DNA of 7,060 nucleotides from positions 1 through 7,060 of the forward strand of contig JALTJN010000114.1 in NCBI GenBank assembly GCA_027076405.1, read 5' to 3'. The position numbers were made by a program, and so were the translations under genes. The notes under the pieces are model-generated. The model worked only from the letters and a program-made list of their open reading frames with translations. It had not been told where the DNA came from and made no database searches. The stretch is from Chromatiales bacterium. GTDB taxonomy: Bacteria > Pseudomonadota > Gammaproteobacteria > UBA6429. Positions 1 through 5,904 of the stretch are shown one piece after another (within the stretch, counting starts at the first letter, position 1; every line of letters begins with the position of its first letter).

Positions 1-126
1 AAACAGTGATGCCAGTACCAGAAAAACCTTCGCCGACAACACATCCCGGTGTTTCAGAAGAATATGATAAACACTGAAAACGACAGGAAGAAATGCAAAA
101 ATAAAAATATAGGAATTAAACAGCAT
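1..126 (-). CDS. MBOAT-family membrane-bound O-acyltransferase, N-terminal fragment (cut by window edge)
   Basis: Only the first 42 codons are present; the gene runs off the left edge. The translation begins MLFNSYIFIF, continues through FLPVVFSVYHILLK and ends ...KVFLVLASLF. The MLFNSYxFIFxFLP opening and a KxxLxxASLF segment about 30 residues later are characteristic of the AlgI/DltB-like MBOAT family, polytopic inner-membrane enzymes that transfer acyl (usually acetyl) groups to glycans exported through the envelope. The ATG at 124-126 is preceded by GAAGA about 3 bases upstream, a close but usable ribosome binding site. It follows the family 4 glycosyltransferase by 19 bp on the same strand, so the two are probably cotranscribed. 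From context I infer O-acylation of the LPS or related glycan made here. The catalytic His region lies outside the window, so activity cannot be judged. Confidence 0.82.
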   Translation of the reverse strand, partial: MLFNSYIFIFAFLPVVFSVYHILLKHRDVLSAKVFLVLASLF

Positions 127-145
127 TGTTCTTCAATCGCCAAAG

Positions 146-1240
146 TTACCTGAGAACGCAATCCCAGTCGGCCAACTCCCTTTGCTGACTAAAATATTTC
201 CCCACCAACTCCACATTAACACTCGCCGCACCTTTCTCAGACTGTATATTCTCTGCCACTTCAACAAGTTTTCTCGCCAGCGCATCCTTGTCAGCATTCG
301 CCACAGTATGAAGATAAAAACCCATCTCTAAAAACTCAGGAAACACAGTGTTATCGTAAGCAATACATACAGCGCCAAAATACATAGCCTCAATAAAAGC
401 ATTAGGCATTCCCTCGCCTGCACTGGGAAAAAGAAATATATCCGCAGAACGAAGGTAATATTCAACATTGGTTACATGGCCATGTAAATGAATCTGTTCC
501 GCAAGATCGTTCATACTGATTTCATTTTTTAGCGACGAGACATAATTTAAGCCCTCAAAACCACCCAGAACGTCAAAACTGAAATCAATTTCTTTTTCAA
601 GCAACTGCCGGCAGGCGTAGACTGCATCAATCTGTCCTTTACCATCAGCCACCCGGCCAACATGAACGATGCTAATTACACGATCATTATCACTCGAAGA
701 CACGCCACCCGCCATTTCAAAGGATGGGTAAATAATTCTGTAATCCACGGTTTTTGAAGGCGGAACGATTTTTCTGACATTATCTAGAAGATGTTTTGAC
801 AACGCAATATGGTAATTAACACGACTGTAGATAAGCCGGTGAAGCCAGTCAGTTTTTGGACGACTTTTTGTTGTACCATGCCGAACAAGAAGATTAAGAT
901 CAAAACCAAGAAATGCGAAATACAGCGTTTTTAACTCAGACGCGCCAAAAAAAATTACATTGGCAGGCGTATATTGACGCAGGAAACTCCTTACCCCAAA
1001 AAACATTGACAGACTAAACACCCTGCTAGCGAAAGCTATCGACACGCACGGAAAAGAATACCGACCTTCTTTGTATAATGACTCTATAAAACTATTACGC
1101 TTGCAAACCAGAACCACATCAGCATTCTTGTTTAACTTAACCGCTAATTTGACGGCATCATACTCCATCCCTCCGCCACCACCAGAAAAACAAAAAACAG
1201 CTACAGATTTTTTCTTTTTATCCAAAATATTAAGGCACAC
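146..1240 (-). CDS. Family 4 (GT-B fold) glycosyltransferase
   Basis: This 364-residue retaining-type glycosyltransferase should act at the cytoplasmic face of the inner membrane, adding a sugar from a nucleotide donor to the LPS core or a lipid-linked glycan; donor and acceptor are unknown. The N-terminal acceptor domain starts with a beta strand and a glycine-rich loop (SGGGGGMEYDA, residues 19-29). The GT4 donor domain begins at HVGRVADGKG (193-202), and SAGEGMPNAFIEAM (273-286) carries the E-x7-E pair (E276, E284) that binds donor in this family. The start is GTG at 1238-1240: the only upstream-lying common start that keeps the glycine loop, with GAAGA about 10 bases before it and in-frame stops just upstream. 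An extended -10 site lies immediately upstream, and the MBOAT gene follows 19 bp downstream. The family call is firm; the linkage is not predictable. Confidence 0.93.
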   Translation of the reverse strand: MCLNILDKKKKSVAVFCFSGGGGGMEYDAVKLAVKLNKNADVVLVCKRNSFIESLYKEGRYSFPCVSIAFASRVFSLSMFFGVRSFLRQYTPANVIFFGASELKTLYFAFLGFDLNLLVRHGTTKSRPKTDWLHRLIYSRVNYHIALSKHLLDNVRKIVPPSKTVDYRIIYPSFEMAGGVSSSDNDRVISIVHVGRVADGKGQIDAVYACRQLLEKEIDFSFDVLGGFEGLNYVSSLKNEISMNDLAEQIHLHGHVTNVEYYLRSADIFLFPSAGEGMPNAFIEAMYFGAVCIAYDNTVFPEFLEMGFYLHTVANADKDALARKLVEVAENIQSEKGAASVNVELVGKYFSQQRELADWDCVLR

Positions 1241-1263
1241 TAATAAATTATCTTCAATACTCT

Positions 1264-1272
1264 ATTATCACA
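1264..1272 (-). promoter_or_regulatory. Extended -10 promoter candidate for the GT4-MBOAT pair
   Basis: Read on the minus strand the site is TGTGATAAT: a TGn extension followed by GATAAT, five of six matches to the sigma70 -10 box. No good -35 box lies 16-18 bases upstream, which fits an extended -10 promoter. Transcription would begin near 1257, giving a leader of about 17 bases that contains the GAAGA ribosome binding site. The pair needs a promoter here because the upstream gene runs the other way. Assigned by eye only. Confidence 0.4.
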
Positions 1273-1369
1273 TAAATAAACCGGCTCCAGAACGCCTAAA
1301 AACAAGACTCTATAGAAAATCTGAAATAAATAAAACATCCAGCCATATCATCATGCGAAAACTTTATTC

Positions 1370-1397
1370 GTGACAAAATATGTGTTTATTTTATAAT
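1370..1397 (+). promoter_or_regulatory. Sigma70-like promoter candidate for plus-strand GT2
   Basis: GTGACA (1370-1375) matches the -35 consensus at five of six positions. It is separated by 16 bases from a perfect TATAAT (1392-1397). This is the best two-box match in the intergenic region. Transcription would start near 1404 and leave a leader of about 150 bases before the glycosyltransferase, long enough to hold regulatory structure, though none is obvious. Confidence 0.45.
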
Positions 1398-1496
1398 CGA
1401 GAACAATAACAACCCAAGGTATTTAACAGAAAAACTATTCCAGCGACCGGCAAGCGAGGCGGCTGATATAAGCTCCAGAAGAAAATTAGTGTAGTA

Positions 1497-1543
1497 TTTA
1501 CCCCCTTTTCGTAGTTAATATAATCTCAGGAAAGCACTATAAT
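1497..1543 (+). promoter_or_regulatory. Two overlapping sigma70-like promoter candidates close to the plus-strand GT2 start
   Basis: TTTACC (1497-1502), 16 bases, then a perfect TATAAT (1519-1524) would start RNA near 1531. A second perfect TATAAT (1538-1543) has TTAATA (1515-1520) 17 bases upstream and would start RNA at about 1550, only a few bases before the ATG at 1554. Both -35 boxes match at four of six positions. AT-rich DNA gives such sites by chance, so which of them is used cannot be told by reading. Confidence 0.3.
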
Positions 1544-1553
1544 TTATCCCACT

Positions 1554-2426
1554 ATGTTGCACACACCACATAAAAACCAATCCCTGCGTATTAGCCTCAT
1601 CACAGCATTTTACAAAGACCTTGATGCACTAAAAATCATTATTGATTCATTAAAATCACAAGACTATGATAACTTTGAGCTTATTGTTGCAGAAGATAAC
1701 AACGACCCAGCCATTGAGACATATCTTCAAACAATCACGGATATTGATATTATCCATACCAAACAGGATGATATTGGTATACGGAAGGCTCGTTCTCAAA
1801 ATAACGCCATCATAAAAAGCACTGGTGACTACCTTATATTTATAGATGCTGACTGCATACCATACCGCACGTTTATTTCATCACATGCCAAGCTTGCTGA
1901 AGAAGGCTGCATCTTAGTTGGACGTCGGGTGAATCTTGGCCCTAAAACAAGCTCATTAATACGCCGCAGAAAAGTGAAGCCTTCCACGCTAGAACGCCTA
2001 TTTATAATGCTCACACCGGCATTAGCAATTGATGGTGCAACACATATTGGACAAGGCCTGTCATTTGACCCGGACAGCTACATATACAAGAACATCATTT
2101 CAAAAAGAAAAAAGACAAACACCAATATATTAGGCTGCAACTTTTCATGCTTTAAAAACGACATGCTCGCCATAAACGGATTTGATGAAAACTATGGTGA
2201 GCTTGCATTGTCAGACGACACAGATATTCAATGGCGATTTAAAGCTAACGGACTCAGGCTTAAGAGTTGCAAAATGGCCGCCAATGTCTTTCATCTGCAC
2301 CATCAAATAAAGACAGTTATCATCGACACAGAAAAAGCCGTTTTAATGAACCAGAAAATGAACGAAAAAAAAACCAAAGGCGAATACAAAGCAACTGTCG
2401 GTATATCTTCACACAATGATAGTTAA
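1554..2426 (+). CDS. Family 2 (GT-A fold) glycosyltransferase with galactosyltransferase-type C-terminal domain
   Basis: This 290-residue inverting-type glycosyltransferase is predicted to add one sugar to a cell-surface oligosaccharide from a nucleotide-sugar donor. The GT-A domain opens with ISLITAFYKD (13-22); AEDN (46-49) is the nucleotide-binding acidic turn, and IDADC (97-101) holds the DxD-type metal/donor site. GCNFSCFKNDMLAINGFDE (194-212) followed by DDTD (221-224) and HLHH resembles the galactosyltransferase C-terminal module that carries the catalytic acidic residue. There is no membrane segment. It is the only gene on this strand and lies convergent to the next glycosyltransferase with one base between their stop codons. 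The ATG at 1554 has no Shine-Dalgarno sequence at normal distance; AGGAAA at 1528-1533 is about 20 bases away, and no other common start lies upstream before the in-frame stop at 1521. An A9 tract lies in codons 271-274. Sugar specificity is unknown. Confidence 0.92.
   Translation: MLHTPHKNQSLRISLITAFYKDLDALKIIIDSLKSQDYDNFELIVAEDNNDPAIETYLQTITDIDIIHTKQDDIGIRKARSQNNAIIKSTGDYLIFIDADCIPYRTFISSHAKLAEEGCILVGRRVNLGPKTSSLIRRRKVKPSTLERLFIMLTPALAIDGATHIGQGLSFDPDSYIYKNIISKRKKTNTNILGCNFSCFKNDMLAINGFDENYGELALSDDTDIQWRFKANGLRLKSCKMAANVFHLHHQIKTVIIDTEKAVLMNQKMNEKKTKGEYKATVGISSHNDS
2365..2373 (+). repeat. A9 homopolymer inside plus-strand GT2
   Basis: Nine consecutive A residues span codons 271-274 (E-K-K-T) near the end of the gene. 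A slip of one base either way would leave the catalytic domain intact and replace only about the last 17 residues, so the effect on activity may be small. Confidence 0.9.
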
Positions 2427-2427
2427 A

Positions 2428-3342
2428 TCAGCGCCGCATATTACCTACTAAGCCCTTTGCATACGACAACAGAAATCTTTGAAAAAATCTTTTTGTGTTA
2501 CTGACATTGCCAGCTCTCATCGCCTGCTTATACGCCAGACGATAGTCACGATATCTGCCAAGCTTATATAACGAACGAAGCACCTCCTCTGTATCAGAAC
2601 AAACCAGTCTATGTCGAACCGAATCACTAAGCACGCCTGAAAGCGAGTCATTCGCTAATACGATATCAGAAAACAATGTCTTATATTCGACAATCCCCTC
2701 ATGATCATATCTTGCTCTATCCTTACCACAAACATCCCTGACTTCCCCAATCTCTGAACCACAGTAATAAAATGGATTTTTACTTAAGAGCCGTATCAAC
2801 AACTCAACATCCTCTTTACAACGAAGCCTCGTTTCATACATGCCGTCAGCGAGAAATGTTTTTCTATCGATCAAAAAACCGTTATTATTACACCAGCTTA
2901 TCTGCTCCAGATATTCCCGTAACAACAGCCTGTCACCTCTTTTCTTTTTATGCAGCAGATCGTTTTCGCCCATCCCCGACGTACGAAACACTCCAAAAGA
3001 CGCAGAGATACCTTCATCACGTTCATCAAACAAAGACACCCTGTCTGTAACTGACTCGGGCCATAGGATGTCATCTGAATCAAGGAAACAAATATAATCA
3101 CTATCACAGGCTTCCACACCCTGATTTCTACAGAACGACTGCCCCCTGTTTTCATCATTTTTGATTACAGTAATATTGCTCCCATATTTCTCTTGTAAAG
3201 AGACAACTGTAGAATCTGTTGAAGCATCATCTACCACTATGCATTTTGTTTTCTGATAAGACTGCCCAAGAACAGAGTCAACAGCCATGCAAACATCTGG
3301 CCACCGATTGAAAGTAGGGATAATGACTGTCACTGTTTTCAT
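2428..3342 (-). CDS. Family 2 (GT-A fold) glycosyltransferase
   Basis: A 304-residue inverting-type glycosyltransferase predicted to act in the cytoplasm on the LPS core or a lipid-linked oligosaccharide. It begins with the classic VTVIIPTFNR (4-13). VVDDASTDST (36-45) is the nucleotide-binding turn, NRGQSFCRNQG (65-75) the conserved helix region, and FLDSDD (86-91) the DxD-type metal site. KEDVELL (176-182) supplies the ED pair that usually includes the catalytic base. Residues beyond about 210 are a basic, mostly helical tail without a membrane segment. The ATG at 3340-3342 has AAGAAG 11 bases upstream, a slightly long spacing. It lies 133 bp after waaL on the same strand and could be read with it or from the promoter-like site in the gap. 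Donor and acceptor cannot be assigned. Confidence 0.94.
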   Translation of the reverse strand: MKTVTVIIPTFNRWPDVCMAVDSVLGQSYQKTKCIVVDDASTDSTVVSLQEKYGSNITVIKNDENRGQSFCRNQGVEACDSDYICFLDSDDILWPESVTDRVSLFDERDEGISASFGVFRTSGMGENDLLHKKKRGDRLLLREYLEQISWCNNNGFLIDRKTFLADGMYETRLRCKEDVELLIRLLSKNPFYYCGSEIGEVRDVCGKDRARYDHEGIVEYKTLFSDIVLANDSLSGVLSDSVRHRLVCSDTEEVLRSLYKLGRYRDYRLAYKQAMRAGNVSNTKRFFQRFLLSYAKGLVGNMRR

Positions 3343-3386
3343 TTTATTTTAATCTTCTTTATAAACAGGGGCGCTGGCCATCTAAC

Positions 3387-3414
3387 CCAATACTGCCTGG
3401 CAGTAACATGTCAA
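3387..3414 (-). promoter_or_regulatory. Promoter-like site between waaL and GT2
   Basis: On the minus strand a perfect -35 box TTGACA (3409-3414) is followed, after 16 bases, by TATTGG (3387-3392), a poor -10 box with three of six matches. A good -35 and weak -10 would fit a promoter that needs an activator or is weak. A 15-bp palindrome fills most of the spacer. It would drive the family 2 glycosyltransferase at 2428-3342 with a leader of about 40 bases. Confidence 0.25.
3391..3405. repeat. 15-bp near-perfect palindrome (operator-like)
   Basis: TACTGCC-T-GGCAGTA is a perfect 7-bp inverted repeat around one central base. As RNA it would form at most a 6-bp stem with a 3-base loop, with no T tract on either side, so it does not look like an intrinsic terminator. 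Its position between the -35 and -10 boxes of a promoter-like site suggests a binding site for a dimeric regulator. No regulator gene is in the window. Confidence 0.4.
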
Positions 3415-3475
3415 CCTATAACACCACACAAGCTTCACAGCTACACCTTTCGAGATAACTACCGCTTAAAAATCA

Positions 3476-4828
3476 TCACGAATATTGATGCACTCCATTT
3501 TGTATAATATAAAAAGCAACGACAACGAACATATAGCTCAATATCAACCTAGCGCTCATTCTGTCGTATTTGACATTCGTCACATAATACGTAGACAATG
3601 CCAAACTGGATAACGTTACAACTGTCAATATCATTCCTAGCCCAATAATAAACACATCAGACACTGAATAAAACAATATACTCGCACCTATAACCTTAAG
3701 AACATCTCCATTTTTTTTCGAAGAATATCGAAGCATCTGAAACGGGATATTCAAAAAAGCCAGGAACCCAAGCAAACCAAACTGCAATAACGAACTCGTA
3801 TATTCATTATGAGTATGATCCAGCGTCATCATTAACTCTGTTTTTTTCACACCCTTCATCTCTATATATTTTCTCACCTCAGAAACATGGTCACCTGTAC
3901 CATTACCAAATAGAATATTCTCTAAAATCACATCCGCAGAATAAACAAACATTCCGGCGCGAGCACCAATAGATGTATTATAATTTCTCTCTGACACCAG
4001 ACTCTCTGAAGACCTTACAGTCATATCCACTCTCTTTTTAAACACATCAACGGAGCTATAAATCACCGTGAATATAACAGGCACCAGCACGGACAGAACA
4101 ATCAATGGTTTTAATACTTTATATTTAAAATTAGATATAATGACCATCATAACCAGAATGAAATATAAAACGTAACCCGTTCGTGCTTCAATAATAAAAA
4201 CATTTATCGAAAGAAGCAAAAAGATCACAATGCCCAGGACAACTCTAAAACCTCTGACTTTTTCCCTGATCAGCTCATGCAAAACCAGAGCTGATACCAT
4301 TGCCAACATATAACCATAATGCACATGATGCCAGAGCGGCGTTGGATTACTTGCTGTCCCCATTGTGCCGTTATGAAGTAATGACGGAGACATACCAAAA
4401 AATATCGCATATGAGAAAATCGCACTGACAACCATTCCCAGCACAAAAGCACCAGCAGCTCTTTTCACATACCTCTTATCCAGAAAACTGGCAAACAATG
4501 GAACAAATAATAAAAACGCCGCATCATGCACCTCTTTCTTTGCCACCACCGTTTCATCACTGCCCACCAACCAGAGCACATGGACAAGGAAATATATGGC
4601 AAACGACGCGACCAACGGGTCACGCATTACCGTCATCATGCGATGTATCACTCGCCCTCTCACCAGAAACAATAAAAGAAGAAGCGCGATACTTACCCTT
4701 CTAACAGATATTAGCGTTGGCACAGAAAACGCGAAAATAACGATCAAATGATTTGCATACGTATTTATCCTGTCCTCATGTGCCTCTACCCAGGCCCGGT
4801 ACTTACTGTAAACATCAAGCCCTAGCAT
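3476..4828 (-). CDS. waaL: O-antigen ligase family protein (WaaL-like)
   Basis: A 450-residue polytopic inner-membrane protein with about 12 hydrophobic segments, predicted to transfer undecaprenyl-diphosphate-linked glycan to the lipid A-core on the periplasmic side. Family hallmarks are EARTGY (214-219) with its conserved arginine in a membrane-boundary segment, the long periplasmic loop at about 259-340 containing IGARAGMF and FGNGTGD, and DHTHNEYTSSLLQFGLLG (337-354), where a histidine followed by HNEY marks the active region of the Wzy_C/O-antigen ligase family. The ATG overlaps the waaF stop (ATGCTAG), with AGGAAG four bases before it, so translation is probably coupled to waaF. Ligase is preferred over Wzy polymerase because of the tight link to waaF, but the family domain is shared and sequence alone does not settle it. 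It ends in tandem TGA codons. A-tracts of 8 (codons 371-373) and 7 bases lie in the gene. Confidence 0.88.
   Translation of the reverse strand: MLGLDVYSKYRAWVEAHEDRINTYANHLIVIFAFSVPTLISVRRVSIALLLLLFLVRGRVIHRMMTVMRDPLVASFAIYFLVHVLWLVGSDETVVAKKEVHDAAFLLFVPLFASFLDKRYVKRAAGAFVLGMVVSAIFSYAIFFGMSPSLLHNGTMGTASNPTPLWHHVHYGYMLAMVSALVLHELIREKVRGFRVVLGIVIFLLLSINVFIIEARTGYVLYFILVMMVIISNFKYKVLKPLIVLSVLVPVIFTVIYSSVDVFKKRVDMTVRSSESLVSERNYNTSIGARAGMFVYSADVILENILFGNGTGDHVSEVRKYIEMKGVKKTELMMTLDHTHNEYTSSLLQFGLLGFLAFLNIPFQMLRYSSKKNGDVLKVIGASILFYSVSDVFIIGLGMILTVVTLSSLALSTYYVTNVKYDRMSARLILSYMFVVVAFYIIQNGVHQYS
3711..3718 (-). repeat. A8 homopolymer (coding strand) inside waaL
   Basis: Eight A residues on the coding strand span codons 371-373 (K-K-N), in a loop after the active-site region. 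Gain or loss of one base would bring a stop within about ten codons and remove the last two or three membrane segments. Confidence 0.9.
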
Positions 4829-5862
4829 CTTGCTTCCTGTTGTTTACTGTACATACCAATGACATCGAACACTTTATTCGTAGAAATATCCGATAAACAC
4901 TTATAATGCCCATATTTACACGTTCTGGAAAAACACGGACTGCACTCACGATCCGTATAAAACACATTACTGTTTTTTGTTAGTGGCGGTGTATAAGCAG
5001 GTGTTGAAGAACCGTAAATTGCATTGATTCTTACCCCCATCGCGGCGGCCACATGCATCAAGCCTGAATCATTTGTTACAACCTGTTCTACATACGACAA
5101 TAAATCAACAACATCCGTCAATTTTGTCTTACCACACAAGTTCACAACCGGGCCATTAATGCTATCAACGATTTCCTGACCAGCAGCTTCATCCTTTGAT
5201 GAGCCTAAAACCCAGACCGTATAACCAGCACTCACCAGCAGGCTTGCCAATTCAGAGTATCGAGCGAGCGGCCATTGCTTTGCTACACCATATTCTGCGC
5301 CGGGCATCATTGCAATAACAAGGCTATCAACATCAAGACCAAGCTCATTAAGTATTTTACCGCGACGGCAATCATTAACTCTTAACTCAGGAAAGGGTAC
5401 CTCTGGCAGCTTTGTAATTTCATTTTGGTATGCATGCGCGACATATCGCTGCACTGTCTGCTTTAACACTTGCTTGTCGAGTATCCGTATATCGTTCAGC
5501 AAGCCATATCGCATCTCGCCGCGATAGCCTGTTCTAACCGGAATATTTGCAAAATACGGTACCAGTGCTGACTTCCACGACCGTGGAATGACTATTGCAT
5601 GGGTATATTCATTTTTGCGTAATGACAAACCCTTTTTCACTCTCGTCATCAGTGACAACTGACCATGCGAGACAGGTAAACTGATGCCACTACTTACTTC
5701 CGGCATCCTCTCTAATATAGGCAGCGACCATTCAGGAGATATCACATCAATAACACAGTCAGGGTAAAGTCTTCTAAGTGTAATGAACAACGATTGCGCC
5801 ATAACCATATCACCAATCCATGATGGCCCTACGATGAGATACCGCCTTTTCTCATTATTCAT
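4822..5862 (-). CDS. waaF: ADP-heptose:LPS heptosyltransferase II
   Basis: Transfers the second L-glycero-D-manno-heptose from ADP-heptose to heptose I of the LPS inner core, in the cytoplasm at the inner membrane. The 346-residue length is normal for this GT9 (GT-B) family. The N-terminal signature GPSWIGDMVMAQSL (12-25) includes the conserved Asp. In the C-terminal half MPGAEYGxAKxWP (186-198), TNDSGLMHVAAA (263-274) and GSSTPAYTPPL (284-294) form the donor site. Near the end is the WaaF-type cysteine cluster C307, C310, C315 and C322 in ECSPCFSRTCKYGHYKCL, which helps to separate it from WaaC. The ATG at 5860-5862 is followed directly by the conserved beta strand; the ribosome binding site is weak (AAGAG about 8 bases upstream). 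It lies 42 bp after the FkbM methyltransferase and overlaps waaL by 7 bp, placing all three in one transcription unit. Confidence 0.97.
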   Translation of the reverse strand: MNNEKRRYLIVGPSWIGDMVMAQSLFITLRRLYPDCVIDVISPEWSLPILERMPEVSSGISLPVSHGQLSLMTRVKKGLSLRKNEYTHAIVIPRSWKSALVPYFANIPVRTGYRGEMRYGLLNDIRILDKQVLKQTVQRYVAHAYQNEITKLPEVPFPELRVNDCRRGKILNELGLDVDSLVIAMMPGAEYGVAKQWPLARYSELASLLVSAGYTVWVLGSSKDEAAGQEIVDSINGPVVNLCGKTKLTDVVDLLSYVEQVVTNDSGLMHVAAAMGVRINAIYGSSTPAYTPPLTKNSNVFYTDRECSPCFSRTCKYGHYKCLSDISTNKVFDVIGMYSKQQEARC

Positions 5863-5904
5863 AAAGCTACTCTTGCGCCACTAAAAACATTTTAGACTCA
5901 CTAT

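Larger units (their letters stand above)
1241..1553. other. Divergent intergenic region between GT4 and plus-strand GT2
   Basis: These 313 bases separate two divergently transcribed glycosyltransferase genes. They are AT-rich apart from a GC-richer block at about 1441-1475. They hold an extended -10 candidate facing left and two or three sigma70-like sites facing right. No tRNA-like structure, terminator or convincing short gene was seen. On the minus strand a frame stays open for 42 codons (1389-1514, stop at 1386-1388) with a protein-like composition but no usual start codon; it could be the end of a decayed gene (see findings). Confidence 0.6.

Noticed and set aside
1310..1354. Minus-strand mini-ORF of 14 codons (MMIWLDVLFISDFL) upstream of GT4
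   Set aside because: No ribosome binding site of note, upstream of the likely promoter, and short enough to occur by chance.
1071..1373. Plus-strand open frame of 100 codons starting inside the GT4 gene
   Set aside because: It mostly mirrors the GT4 5' end (the proline run is the complement of its glycine codons), resembles no protein family, and has no ribosome binding site.
1441..1475. GC-richer block in the divergent intergenic region considered as a hairpin, terminator or JUMPstart element
   Set aside because: The arms pair only with mismatches, no T tract follows, and GGCGGCTG does not match the GGCGGTAG core.
2772..3158. Several open frames on both strands inside the minus-strand GT2
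   Set aside because: All lie within the coding sequence of a well-supported glycosyltransferase and have unlikely compositions; they are frame shadows.
3391..3405. Palindrome after waaL considered as an intrinsic terminator
   Set aside because: The RNA stem would be at most six pairs with a three-base loop and no following U tract on either strand.
4498..4704. Plus-strand open frame of 68 codons opposite waaL
   Set aside because: Rich in Pro and His from reading the complement of a membrane protein gene; no family features.
5867..5890. Seven-codon mini-ORF just before waaF, considered as a leader peptide
   Set aside because: No ribosome binding site and no attenuator-like structure or codon run; likely chance.
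5881..5895. CTAAAA-ACA-TTTTAG inverted repeat between FkbM and waaF, considered as a terminator
   Set aside because: The 6-bp stem is nearly all A-T, too weak for an intrinsic terminator, and waaF is expected to be in the same transcript.
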